From Cloeon dipterum (Eukaryota; Arthropoda; Insecta; Ephemeroptera; Baetidae): 64,000 bases of DNA. Where the stretch lies: assembly GCF_949628265.1 (NCBI RefSeq), contig NC_088787.1, forward strand, positions 2,408,501 to 2,472,500. Reading direction: 5' to 3'. The notes beneath the pieces were generated by a model. It had not been told where the DNA came from. It did not search any database and worked only from the letters and a program-made list of their open reading frames with translations. The position numbers were made by a program, and so were the translations under genes. Position 1 is the first letter of the stretch. Every line of letters begins with the position of its first letter. Of this stretch, positions 21,845 through 33,740 are shown in pieces.

Positions 21845-21962
21845 CTTAAATTCAGCAAAAATGGCCCCCAAATGTCAGCTGAGCCAGCCTTGTCGAGGTT
21901 GAGACAGCGTCTAAAATGCGCTTTTTTATAACTCGTCGGGTTGGAGGTCGGAAATGACATAA
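21845..21962 (-). promoter_or_regulatory. Promoter/exon 0-like block, proximal copy, gene 4
   Basis: The exon 0 donor AAG|GTAAAGAAA falls at 21845. The CRE position reads TGACATAA on the plus strand (21955-21962), so the palindrome is degraded. A better preserved second block lies 0.8 kb further upstream (22660-22790). Confidence 0.45.
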
Positions 21963-22659
21963 TTTCGCGTGATAATTTTTAGAGGCGACAGCTCTGACTG
22001 ACGTTCTAAATAAACGTCATGTCTAAATAAATCTGACAATTGGCTGGAATTTTTAGTCTCTTAACCAAAAATTAGTTCGGCCTATTAATAAGATTTTCCT
22101 GAGTTTTTTTACTTTTGCGAGCATTTCAGGTCTCGATTTGCCCATTTTCGGTATTAGCGGGCATCTCTACTGGACCTAGAAACTCGGGATTCGGACATTT
22201 TCACGGTACCCTGGCCAGAAATCCTCTAATTTATTTTTAAAAATAAAGAGATATTCACGAAAGTCGCAATTCCAGCCTCCAGTGCTGCCCGTGATTTTCA
22301 CTGCCATGTGCACTTATCTTCACAATAGAATTCCTGCCTCGCAAATCACCACTGCAGTTGAAAATGTGTGCAACCGGCTCGTCAAAAGCGCAAAGCAAAT
22401 TGCATAACGAGAGGAAATATACAGCGTCGTTAATTTCAGCTTGACCATCATAATAAAAATTGAATTGAAACACGCTTTCGGTCCTGTCTGTTTTATCTCT
22501 GTAAATCTTTGTTTAAAAATAGATTGAATTGTCAAAAGAAAATAAATATAATTTTCTCCAGAAATGAGCTGAATTTTTAATTTTTCATTAATGATAAGAA
22601 AAATATGAAGCAGAGATGAGTTGTAATGGGAAGAGGCCAACGCGAAACGTTTTCTCTAC

Positions 22660-22790
22660 CTTAAATGCAGCAAACATCGCCCCCTACTTGTCCTCTGAGC
22701 CAAGACACTGCCTAGTCGAGGGTGAGAGAGCGTCTAAATAGCGCTTTTACTTTTGTTAACTCGTCGAGTTCGAGGTCGGGAATGACGTCA
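22660..22790 (-). promoter_or_regulatory. Promoter/exon 0-like block, distal copy, gene 4
   Basis: TGACGTCA is intact (22783-22790). TATTTAG (22734-22740) is 31 bp from the A of CAGTG (22709), and exon 0 ends at 22660 with AAG|GTAGAGAAA. Either this is the working start of gene 4 or it is the surviving promoter of a lost array gene. Confidence 0.55.
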
Positions 22791-23576
22791 TTTCGCGTGG
22801 TAATTTTTAGTCACAAATAATGTCATTGGACTGACGTTATAAACTGACGAAATTAACATCACGTCTAAATAAATATCTTAATTCGCTGGAGTTTAGTATT
22901 TTGGCCTAAAAAATATCTGATTCAAGGCATTTTCGTGTGCATTGCAAAATTTAAATAAACGCTTCGCCGCGCGTGCAGATGCCAATGCAGCATTTGCAAG
23001 TGCGACAGAGGGAGTGTTTGATAAAGCACTCGCGGTGGTTTTCGTTGTTCTTAGTGAGCTGCTCTGACGGGTACAAAAGTTAATAAATTCTCCAACTTCT
23101 AGATAATTTCATTACAAAATTAGCTCACGTAAAATTGATATATTTTCGCTGGTCGAGTCATGAATTATTTTTACTCTTTAATTACGGAATGGTTTTCATC
23201 GGCCAGAAGAGCGTTTTGCGCGTGCTTTGAACTCTCAACCTTGTGTGGTCGCGGGCGTTCGCGGGAGCGAAATTCGAAAATTTGAAAAGAGCAATACAAG
23301 AAAAATCAAGAATTAGAATTAAAAATTTACATTTATTTTAATTTCTTCGAAAAAATTGATGATTCGTTCTGTGTTCCACGATAACTTTAAATACATCTAT
23401 AAAGATCTATTTGGATTCTATAACTAACTATATTTTAATTTTACATCAAAACAATATTACTAGAAGAAAAGATTATTTGATTGAAAAGCAAAAAAAATAA
23501 ACTTGATATTCCATTTCTAATGTATATTTAAATTGATTATTTATTAAAATAAAACAAACATTAATTTATATTAGTC
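22791..23576. other. Spacer between gene 5 and gene 4 promoters
   Basis: No gene. It contains promoter-distal words shared with 46890-47380 ('ttcgccgcgcgtgcagat', 'ggttttcatcggccagaagagcgttttg', 'tggtcgcgggcgttcgc'), so it is array spacer, followed by the gene 5 3' flank. Confidence 0.5.
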
Positions 23577-25621
23577 TCATAGTCCCTGTTGTCCGTGAAA
23601 AACGTACATTTCCCGTTCATGATCCGTCGGAGTCTGCCTCGCAGAGATCTGCATTCTTCTCAATCTCAGGGTCAGCCACGCAATGACAATGACGGACAAG
23701 ACCAAGCAACACACGAGCAAAGAAACCAAAATTGTGACCAAAGACTGACTTTTGCGGTAATCTTCTGCAAGACCAGCATATCCACCGCTTGATTCGTTTG
23801 AATTCAGATCCTTTCGGGGGGTTCCAGTCTTTCCTGTCGGTGTTTCCAAGCTTTTCACGACTTCCGTAGTCTCTCCATTCACGTGAGTTGTAGACAAGGT
23901 TGCGAGGGGAGGGGCAGACGAGTCCTGGCGGCTGGAAGCCGTGGTAAAAATCTGAGCTGGATATTCTGTAGGAATAATGGTCTCAGAAACAGGAATCCGC
24001 GAAGACGTGGTCACTGATGTTGTTCCTTGTGCTTGAGGCGTAGTCAAGGCTGCAAAAGGAACAAGAACGGGAGAGAGAGATTAGACTCTGTTGGTCGTTG
24101 TTGGGTCTATTTCTCGAAGAAAAGCACTAAATTTCATCCTAGATAGATAGAACAATTGGATTTTATTTACCTGTAGACGCGCTGACTGCAGCCTCGAGTA
24201 GTTTATGCCTTTTGACATTGATAATAGTTTCATTTCGCTCCGTCATCCATAAATTGCCGTTCGTGTCCAAGGAAAAAGTAAATGGATATTCAACACCCAG
24301 TTCTCCGACCTAAATGAGTGCAGTTATTTAATTATTAGCCTCAAAAATCAACTATTAAATCGTGAGGAAAAATAATTCAAGTATTAAAGTCAAACTAATG
24401 CCACATAAAAACATTATTTTAACTTTTGTGTGCGGCATAATTAAAATTTCCTATTTTTCCGCATTTAATCGCAATTTATGAATAGATATATATTACCTCA
24501 TAAAATCGCTGTTCAAGAAAGGGCTCTGAAATATTCCATTTGGAGACGTAACTCTGTTCGGTAAAGACGGCATACATGACGTTGGCACTGTCGATTAGCA
24601 TTCTGTAAGGTTTTCCATTCCATTCGCCGATGAATTTCACAGCAGCGCTCCCGCCTTCATTCTTCAGCTCAGAAACAGACACTGAGTACAGTTCATTGGA
24701 ACCATATCTTGCAAGGTACAACTGTCTCGCTTCCCTGTTAGCAGAGAGGGCCAAGCAATACCATTTTCTCCCTGTTGTTTTAACTAACCAAGATTTGTCC
24801 AATTTTCTGCTGTAAACGACGATGTGCTCGTGCTCAAAGGAAAGGTCCAAGATGTACGCAAGGGAATCGTCTGGAGTTTGGTCAATCACGATATCACGCA
24901 GGTCCCTTTTATAAGATATATGAGAGACGACTGAATCTGGGAACTGGTGCACGTGCTCGGTTTTGTCATTGTTGAGAAGGTCGAATATCCAAATTTTGCC
25001 CTGACATTTCTTGCTTCCGTCATCAAGCACCCACAACCGTCCATCGGTGTCAGTTTCCATACCTTTGGCCCACTGGATAGAATCGCAGTTGTTTTTTTTC
25101 TGGCAGGAGAAATAAAAACAGTTACTATTAATTTATGCAAACTATTATATCGATTTTTTTATTAATTAATCGATATTAAGTGATAAAAATTCTAAAAGCA
25201 GCAAGAAGGAAATTAATTATTTTATTTCACGTCAAATTTTCCCAATTTATTCTAATGAATGGTAGCTTAAATTAGCATTTTAATTCCTTCAGATTTCAGA
25301 GAGACGTACGTGTAAATGCCAGGAAGGGAAAGGAGCAAGCTTTGCAGGTACAGCCGAAGTCCCACTCGTTGGCAGCCACACCAACGTGGCGTCAATTCCG
25401 GGTTGCGTTTCAAGGCTGAGAAACAGCCTTTCTCCAAAAACAGCCATGTAATCAAGATAGACTTTCGATGATTTAAAATTCTGCTTGTTCTGTCCGTTTG
25501 AACTGTCCGCTCCCGATGGCCAGATGAAATCAAATTGAGCCCACTCGTAGACGGTTGTGAAGTTGAAGGCGTTGGCCAGGCAAAGGCCAAGCAAAAAGAT
25601 GGCAGAAAATAACGGAGACAT
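23577..25621 (-). CDS. Yellow/MRJP-like gene 5, membrane-anchored (508 aa)
   Basis: The exons are A 25310-25621, B 24497-25099, C 24171-24309 and D 23577-24049. The signal peptide is MSPLFSAIFLLGLCLANA, and the MRJP blocks (LWVLDDGSKKCQGKIWIF, DIVIDQTPDDSLAYILDL, KWYCLALSANREARQLYL, KWNISEPFLEQRFYE, YPFTFSLDTNGNLWMTER) cover residues about 18-350. Exon D opens ALTTPQAQGTTSVTTSS, a Ser/Thr-rich stalk of about 90 residues. Next come AEDYRKSQS and one hydrophobic helix (about 456-480, LLVCCLVLSVIVIAW) with basic residues after it (LRLRRMQ), then a short tail of about 28 residues. This predicts a type I membrane protein with an extracellular propeller. The donor after exon C overlaps AATAAA (24162-24167). 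Part of exon A is nearly identical to gene 11. Confidence 0.87.
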
Positions 25622-26216
25622 TGCACTTGAGCTGAAAAAAAAAATCAAATTGAAAACCGTATATAAACTCGTTTTAGCAGAGATATTTTTGCGCGGTGGT
25701 CTATTCAAAAACATTTGCTAAACTATACATTCATTCATTCTATAGTATACATATATACAACTTTGTTACCTTGCATAAAGCACCAAAAAATGGGAAAACA
25801 TTTTTCATATAAATAATTCAAATTGGTAAATATCATTTTTCTAAAATAAATACTCAAATTCATTGACGATTTGAATCAATATTACTAAAATTCAGGAGGT
25901 TCTCTTTTGTTTATGGATTGAGATCGCATTTTTTAACATTTTAGGAGGCTTTTGATACAATTTTATTGATTTAATTGTGTTGAGAGTTGAGAGAGAACGG
26001 AATTATTAAAAAAATCCCCACTGTGTGACGATAAGGTGCTCAATTTGTACATCCTGTTCGCGTTATCGTTTCCACAGTGTGTATGTGCTTGTGCCCGTTT
26101 CTCCTGTTTGCTCAATCCTATATGAAAAGATGAATAAAAAACTGAAGAATTATAGATTATTATATGTGGATGAGATTCAGTAAAACAGAGGCCAACATGA
26201 AACATTTTCTTTATAC

Positions 26217-26340
26217 CTTAAATGCTGCGAAAATGTCCCCCAACTGTCAGCTAAGCCGAGACACTGCCTTGTCGACGTTGAGAGAGCGTCTAAATAGCGC
26301 TTTTTTGATAACTCGTCGGGTTGGATGTCGGAAATGACAA
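26217..26340 (-). promoter_or_regulatory. Promoter and exon 0 of gene 5
   Basis: TATTTAG (26290-26296) is 31 bp from the A of CAGTG (26265). Exon 0 is 49 bp and ends at 26217 with AAG|GTATAAAG. The CRE has decayed to TGACAA on the plus strand (26335-26340). Confidence 0.55.
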
Positions 26341-27460
26341 ACCGCATCATTTCACGTGATATTTTTTTGAGTCGCAAAAGAAATGCCCGGCCGGACGTTC
26401 TTAGTTAGTAAACATCCTGTTCAAAACACGCGTTAATTGGCTGTTTTCAGTCCTGAGATATTTCTTACCCAACAAATACAACTGGCGGGAGGGCAAAAAT
26501 AAATTTAAAAAAAGAGAAATATTAAATTATTTATATGAATGGGATCACTAAAATGCTAAATAATTGCTTAAATTCAAGTTATCACTCCCCGAGAAGACTT
26601 TAGATTTTTCCGTCGCATCTAACGACTCTTTTAATCGATTCCGCCGCCTCGACGGACCCTAAGGGCAGACGCGAATCGCCTGTTGACAAAATTTGAAAAT
26701 AAACTACAGTAATAATTGCTTGTTTCCTCAAAAAAATTATCTTCACGTCCAGAGTGCTGTGCCATCCCATTATTTTCACTGCCGAGTGGGCGTCTGCTTC
26801 CGGGTATTTTTCAAAGCACAAATCCTGCCTCGCAAATCACCAGAGTTGTTGAAAATATATGCAACCGGCTCGACACAAGCGTAAAGCAGGTTGCCTAGCG
26901 AGATGTGCAAGCTCTATGTTAATAAATTATATTTTGTAAAAAAAGAAATGCTCGCAGAATATATTGTGTTAAAAATGGAAACAATAAAATTACCTCTCTG
27001 TTCAATTAAATTTTATTTTGCCTGCATTGTAATGAATTTTATGAGCTATATCTTTCTGACAAAGTTTCCAACAAGTGTGAAAATTATTTTTTATCGGCCT
27101 TGCTAACTTGCGGTTAATAAGAACAAGGAATTTTCGCAAGCTTAATATGAAATATTTATTATTTTGAACATGCATGGCCATCATCTTTAGACTTGTAAAT
27201 TAATTGGATTAGATAAGAAAAACCAACAGTTTATAGTTACGGAATATGCAATATATTTATTCATCTCCAAAAATTCTTACAAATAATCCTGTAATATGAA
27301 AAATCATGTATAGCGATAATTATTTATTAAAATGCATAACTCTTTATTTAATATTAGTCTCAGAGGACAGCTGTTTGATGAGAGATTAAATGAATATTAA
27401 TGCAAAATAAATTAAATATATTATAGTTAACCACTAAAGCAGAGAAGAGGGCGTAGTGTT
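26341..27460. other. Spacer between gene 6 and gene 5
   Basis: No gene. It holds array spacer ('ttcttagttagtaaacatcctgttc', 'atgcaaccggctcgacacaagcg', 'catggccatcatctttag') and the 3' flank of gene 6. The pieces recur near 34940, 35380, 50130 and 54090. Confidence 0.5.
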
Positions 27461-29911
27461 TCAATTTTCGGGCCCGACGACGTCATCGTACACTGGTTCA
27501 TTCGGGAAAACAGACATTTCTACGTGATTTTCCATCGCAATCTGCCTAAAACTGTTTTTAATTCTTCTCAACCTGAGGATCAGCCACAAAATGACAGTGC
27601 CGCACAAGACCAAGCAACACACACGCAAACAAATCGCAATTGTGCTCAAAGACGGACCTTCTGCAAGACCAGCAAAACCAACGCTTGTTTCGTTAGATTC
27701 CAGAGCCGATCGGAGAGTTCCAATCTTGCCTGTTGCCGTTTGCAAGGTTTTCACGACTTCCGTAGTCTTTCCATTCTCGGAAGTCGTAGACAAGGTTGTG
27801 AGCGAAGGGGCAGACGAGTTCTGGCTGGAAGATGTGGTAGGAATCGGCCGAGTTGGTTCTTCTGTAGGAATCCTAGAAGACGCGGTCACAGATGTTGTTC
27901 CTTGTGCTTGAGGCGTAGTCACGGCTGCGAAAGGATCAGAAACGGAAGATAGATAAAACTAGATAAGAACTGAATTAATCAATAAAATATGGCTTTTAAA
28001 AGTCTTAATGGCAAAATAAAATTCAATATTAAAAACAAAAATTAGCATTTTAAAGTTTTTAGACAAATGTAAAAGTTAATGTGGGGTCAGAAAAAATGTA
28101 TCATACTATCTTCGCGTTGGAAAATGCACTTTGATTTTATTTACCTGTGGATGTAGACATGCTGAATTGATACGATCTTACGCCAACTGCAGCCTTGAGC
28201 AGTTTATGCCTATTCCCACTCACAGATTGATTTCTCTCCGTCATCCAGAAAGTGCCGTTCGTGTCCATAGCAAATGTAAATGGCCAATGAGCGTCCAGTT
28301 TTCCGACCTATAAAAGAGTGCAGTAATTTGAGAGTGTTAACCTGCGATTAATATTCGGGAAGAAATTTTTTTTATACTTTATATTTTCTAGCAAATTGAA
28401 GGTAATGCCGTGTTTTTTTCTAATTAAAATTTGACCGTGTGAGACAACCCCTTTTTTACCACACGCGGAAAAGGCAACCATTAAGAAATATATCGTTTCA
28501 TAAACGAACCTATTCCATGTATATTTTTCTTTAATTTAAAGATTGTGTAAATTTTTAACACTATGGATGGGCAGAAATTATAAAATTCCTATTTTTCCAC
28601 ACAGTCAATTTATGCATAGATATATTTTACCTCGTAAAATCGCTGCTCACGAAAGGGCTCTGAAATATTCCATTTGGAGACGTAATTCTTGCTCCAAAAG
28701 GCGGCATACATGACATTGGAACCGTCGATTAACATTCTGTAAGGTTGATGAGTCCATTTCCCGATGAATTTCACAGTAGCGTTTCCGCCTTCATTCTTCA
28801 GCTCAGACACAGACACAGAATACAGTTCTGTGAATTCAACTCTTGTAAGGTACAACTGTCTCGCTTCGCTGTTAGGAGAGAGGGCCAAGGAATACCATTT
28901 TTTGCCCGGTGTTTTAACTGACCAGGATTTGTCCATTTTTCTGTTGTAAACTATGATGTGCTCAGACCATACGTCCGTGATGTACGCAAGGTAATCTTCT
29001 GGCGTTTTTTCAAGCACTATATCAAGGAGCCACCTTTTACTAAATAAATGAGAGGTCACTGTATCCGGGAAGTGGTGAACGTGCTCGATTGTGTCGTTCT
29101 TGAGCAGGTTGAATATCCAAATTTTGCTTGAACATTGGCTGCTACCGTCATCAACCACCCAAAACCGACCATCAGGGTCCACTGCGATTCCTGTGGCCAC
29201 CTGAATAGAGTCGCAGTCTTTTTCCTGACAAGAGATATACATACGGTTACTAACTTAAATAAAATAAACCAATTGATCCCTTAATGAATCGAACTTTTAC
29301 AATAAATTCTATAAAAGCAGTTTATTTTTAAAAATCAATTTAATTAATTAACATAACACATAACGCATATGATAATTTCAAAGGATTTTTTTGCTGAATG
29401 ATCATTATAAGCTATTTGCCAGATCAGTACAAGAACCGATAAAATAGAGTAATTTGATATTTTTTCGGGCTGCATTTTAGACTTTATAGATGTGAGACTG
29501 ATAAAATAATTTCTATGAAATGAGTTGATTTCACGTCAAATATCCCCAATTTATTTTAATAGAGGCTTCAAACGGATTTTTAATTCAGAGACTTACGTGT
29601 AAATGCCAGAAAGGAAAAGGAGCAAACTTTGGAGGCGCAGTCGACGTGCCGCTCGTTGGCAGCCACACCAGTGAGGCGGGAATTCCGAAATTTACCATAT
29701 CCAAGCTTAGAAACAGCCTTTCTCCAAAGACAGCCGTATTGGCAGGATGGAAATTACTTTGTTTAAAATTTTGTTTCATCTGTCCAATTGAACTGTCCGC
29801 TCCTAATGGCCAGATGAAATCGACTTTGTCCCACTCGTAGACGGTTGTGAAGTTGATGGCGTTGGCAAGGAAAAGGCCGAGCAAAAAGAAGGCGGCAACG
29901 AACGGAGACAT
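27461..29911 (-). CDS. Yellow/MRJP-like gene 6, membrane-anchored, tail truncated (511 aa)
   Basis: The exons are A 29597-29911, B 28631-29224, C 28145-28307 and D 27461-27924. Exon A has a signal peptide (MSPFVAAFFLLGLFLANA) and VYEWDKVDFIWPLG. Exon B starts EKDCDSIQVATG and has VVDDGSSQCSSKIWIF, TPEDYLAYITDVWSE and KWNISEPFREQRFYE. Exon C has WPFTFAMDTNGTFWMTER. Exon D has a Ser/Thr-rich stalk (AVTTPQAQGTTSVTASS...) and a hydrophobic helix (STIAICLRVCCLVLCGTVI) that unusually contains an Arg. The tail ends just after the first tyrosine motif, PVYDDVVGPEN, where longer family members continue with NSNEEARPENP. AATAAA overlaps the exon C donor (28136-28141). No CRE-type exon 0 is recognisable upstream. 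Confidence 0.86.
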
Positions 29912-30654
29912 TGTGTTCCAGCTGAAAGCATAATAAACGTTTTCCGTCAATAATATTTGTTAAAATCCTTCATTCATGCATTCTAATGGAGCCTCAGTGC
30001 AACAAAAATCCAATAATTAAAAGACTGAGTGGAAATAAAAGTTGCAAAATATAAAAATTATACACTGACCTTTCGAGGAATAGCCGCGGTGTGAACGAGA
30101 GCAAAGGCGCACAGCGAAATGCTGAATGGCTTTTCCTGCTTTAACTCGAGCCTTTTTAATCAGCCAACGCAGAGCTTTTTCTCGCGCTTTATCTCGACCT
30201 TGATAAGTCGCACAACGCACCAACAAAAACGGGCGACGAAGCAAAATAACATTTTCCAATAAATAATTAAAATTGGTAAATATTGCGCATTAGAAATAAC
30301 TAGTCAATTGCTTTCTGAATATATTTGAATCTATCTCAAAATCTAGCTCTTAAAATATTTTCAAAATCTTAGGAAACATATTTTACCTAGCTCTTTTTAC
30401 AACAGTTTAAAACAGTCGCTCTCGCTGGCCAAAAACATTTTTCATCGGTACCAATGGGAAGCCGAAGATTTGAACTTTAACATAAACGAAATAATAAATA
30501 GATTTTTGGAAAAAAAAACGAATACATTTCACGTTCTTTCCGGCTGATTGGTTGCTGGTCGTTCGCCCGCATCAAGCGACGTTAAGTAACACTTTACGCT
30601 AAAAGTGTTTCTTCGATTTTACTATTATTACAAACTTTTCAAAGCCAGCGTTGA

Positions 30655-30870
30655 TATATAATCAGAGAAATTCAAGTGTGTTTCAGTTGGTTAGGAGCCG
30701 GATATTTGATTTCGATAAAGGGGCTGACGTATGTAGAACCACAGCCTGCCTCGAAGTGAGCTCGTACAAGGAAAAATTCGACCACAATCCAAGCTCAAAA
30801 TCGATAAAAATCCTTATTTAGGTGTGCAGCAATTTAACTTCACGCCACTTCTATGCGCGTTCAAAAATTC
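30655..30870 (-). repeat. Repeat R3, possible divergent promoter module
   Basis: It shares 'gccggatatttgatttcgataaagg', 'ctgacgt', 'gcctgcctcgaa' and 'tcgataaaaatcctta' with 40725-40930, and is more distantly related to 41850-42010 and 55590-55770. On the minus strand all four have ACGTCA, then a C-rich patch, then ATCGAAA. It lies upstream of gene 6. Confidence 0.5.
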
Positions 30871-31044
30871 ATTGTCTCGGACTCCGTGTGAATCCGTGTA
30901 TAGGTGTGGTTCTTAAAATATTCTATCATTTTTATGGAAAAATATTGAAAAATTAAATCCTGGGCTCAAGCCACAAGAATTTCAAAAAGGATGCACACCG
31001 TTCGAGTCGTCTGAACCCGCCCTAAATAGCAACCAATATTTTTT

Positions 31045-31150
31045 TGACTAAAAAGTCCAGCGCGACGAAGGTTTTTGCCCGCCAAAACAATATAAATGCG
31101 AGAAGAGCGTGCACATGCATCAGAGTTGGCTGGATCTGACAAAGAATTAG
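31045..31150. repeat. Fragment of foldback family F2
   Basis: 'gcgcgacgaaggtttttgcccgccaaaacaatataaatgcg' followed by 'agttggctggatctgacaaagaatta' matches one arm and the centre of the F2 copies at 59101, 62106 and 63003. Confidence 0.6.
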
Positions 31151-31343
31151 ATAAATAAATGGATTAGATAAGAAAAACCAACAGATTAATAAGGGAAAAT
31201 GCCGAAAATGCAATAAATATATTTTTATTTACGTCAAAATATTTCTACAAATAAATGATTTTATTAAAAAAGCTAGAAAAACCGTAGGTATCATATTTAT
31301 AAAAACCCTATATATTTATTAAAATACAGCGCATAATTTTATA

Positions 31344-33740
31344 TTACTCTCGGTGTTTTGCTTCCGGGAAAACGTACATTTCGCAATTATTTTCCATCGG
31401 AATGCGCCTCATTGAGGTTTCCATTCTTCTGATCCTAAGGGTCAACCACACGATGACAGAGCCACTCAAGACCACGAAAAACACGAGCAACCAAATCAGA
31501 ATTGTCACCAAAGACTGACTTTTGCGGTAATCTTCAGCAAAACAAGCACAACCTCCGCTTGTTTCGTTCGAATTCAAATCCTTTCGGGGAGTTCCAGTCT
31601 TTCCTGTTGACGTTTCGAAGCTTTTTTCGACTTCCGCAGTCTTTCCATTCACGTAAATCGTAGGCAAGGTTGTGAGGGGAGGGGAAGACGAGTGCTGGCG
31701 GGTAGAAGCCGTGGTAAAAATCCGCCGATTTTGGTCTTCTGTAGGAATCCTAGAATTAGGAATCCGAGAAGTAGTTCCTTGTGCTTTAGGCGTAGTCAAC
31801 GCTGCGAAAAGATTAGACAATGATCAAATACAAACACGGAATTAGTATCGATGCCTTTTCCTACTGCCCTCTCAACTGAAGGTCGTTAATTTTAATTCAT
31901 TATTGATGCGTGTTCAAAGTTTAACGCACCGAGATTAATTTTTTTATCAAGTAGGAGTAGTCGTCGCCAAGTGTTTTTGTATGTCGATATTAATCGATAA
32001 ATATCGTCTGAAAAAATATTGATGGGGTTGATTACAGCAACGCAACCTTGAGAGAAAATGGCAACGCTGGGCATAAAGGCTAGCATTGTACAGTGTTTCA
32101 AAGTCGAGCTAAAAAAACAGTGCCGTTATCCGCCCCCAAAACTATTTATCGCATTATCCTCTCATTCGAAAGTACACTAGGATTTTAATTACCTGTAGAA
32201 GCACTGATTTGATACGATCTTGCGCCGACTGCAGCTTTGAGTAGTTTAAACCTATTCCCACTCCTGGTTACATTTCTCTCCGTCATCCATAAATTGTCGT
32301 TCGTGTCCAAGGCAAAAGTAAACGGTCGATAAGCACCAAGTGTTCCGACCTAAAAGAGTGCAGTGATTTGATATTGTTAGCCTGACAAAGCACAAATATT
32401 TAAAAATATACGGAGAAGATTATTATTTAATTTGTTGGTTTATTTTGTAGGATGTTAACTTCTACTATTGCAATTCGACCCTTGAGTTGCAACAATTGTA
32501 AAAATGTGCGTTAAAGCCAATCATGTTAATATCGTGTTTGAAGATAAACCAAATTCCGTATAAAATATTTACTTTATTTGTTGCATATTTAAAAATTCTA
32601 ATCATTTATCAAGCAGAATGTAAATTTATTGCCAGGAATGTTTACCTCATGAAATCGCTGCTCACGAAAGGGTTCTGAAATATTCCATTTGGAGAGATAA
32701 TTCCGGTTGAAAAAGGCGGCATACAAGACATTGCCACTGTCGATTACCATTCTGTAAAGGTTATATTCAGTCCATCTGCCGATTAATTTAACAGTAGCGC
32801 TTCCGCCTTCATTCTCCAGCTCAGAAACAGACACCGAATACAGTTCATTGGAACCATATCTTCCAAGATACAACTGTCTCGCTTCCCTGTTAGCAGAGAG
32901 GGCCAAGGAATACCATTTTCTCCCTGGTGTTATAATTGACCAGGATTTGTCAGATTTTCGGTTATAAACTACAATACACTCAGATTCGGAGTTCGTGATG
33001 TACGCAAGGTAATCGTCTGGCATTTTGTCCAGCACTATATCAAGAAGAAATCTTTCATTAAACAAATGAGAGACGACTAAGGGCGGGAACTGGTGAACAT
33101 GCTCGGTTTTGTCGTTTTTGACCAGGTTGAATACCCAAATTTTGCTTGGACAATTGTTGCTTCCTTGATCAAGCACCCACAACAGTCCATCGGTGTCAGT
33201 TTCCATTCCTCTGGCCCACTGAATAGAATCGCAATTGTCTTTTTTCTGGCAAGAGACAAAAAACAGTTATAGAATATATCCAATTAACCATTTAACGAAT
33301 TAAAATTTTGATTATTTTAAAAGCGATTGTATGTGCTGAATTAACTTAATCTATTTTCTCGTTCAGTACAAGATTCGAAAGGTTTATTCATTTAGAAGCC
33401 CAAAACAAATTTTCATTCAGAGACTTACGTGTAAATTCCAGGATGGAAAAGGAGCAAGTTTTGGAGGTGCAGTCGACGTGCCCCTCTTTGGCAGCCAAAC
33501 CAAAGTGGCGGGAATTCCAGATTCCACATTAAGGCTTAAAAAAAGCCTTTCTCCAAAAACAGCCATATATTGTAGTTCAACCTCCTTTGGATTAAAATTT
33601 TGGTCAATCTGTCCATTTGAACTGTCCGCTCCTGAAGGCCAGATGAAATCGAATAGATCCCACTCGTAGACGGTTGTGAAGTTGACGGCGTTGGCAAGGG
33701 AAAGGCCAAGCAAAAAGATGGCAGCAAAGAACGGAGACAT
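31344..33740 (-). CDS. Yellow/MRJP-like gene 7, membrane-anchored (508 aa)
   Basis: The exons are A 33429-33740, B 32646-33245, C 32193-32349 and D 31344-31801. The signal peptide is MSPFFAAIFLLGLSLANA. MRJP blocks include VYEWDLFDFIWPSGADSS, LWVLDQGSNNCPSKIWVF, DIVLDKMPDDYLAYITNS, KWNISEPFREQRFHE and YRPFTFALDTNDNLWMTER. Exon D gives a stalk (ALTTPKAQGTTSRIP...) of about 85 residues, AEDYRKSQS, a helix at about 455-476 (LVTILIWLLVFFVVLSGSV) and a short tail ending MENNCEMYVFPEAKHRE. A type I membrane protein is predicted. If intron C is retained, the frame stops after two codons (G-N-stop). The introns and 5' part are close to gene 10. Confidence 0.87.

Larger units (their letters stand above)
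29912..31343. other. Upstream region of gene 6, with repeats
   Basis: No gene. 30070-30200 ('gaatagccgcggtgtgaacga', 'gaaatgctgaatggcttttcc') recurs at 39630-39760 and in part at 33960 and 49400. Repeat R3 lies at about 30655-30870. A fragment of foldback F2 lies at about 31045-31150. The promoter of gene 6 should be here but is not of the common CRE type. A weak minus-strand donor (CTAG|GTAAAAT) ends at 30387. Confidence 0.45.

Noticed and set aside
27524-27952. 142-codon plus-strand frame opposite exon D of gene 6
   Set aside because: It is Cys/Arg-rich nonsense opposite the Ser/Thr stalk. The minus strand gives signal peptide, propeller, helix and consistent phases.
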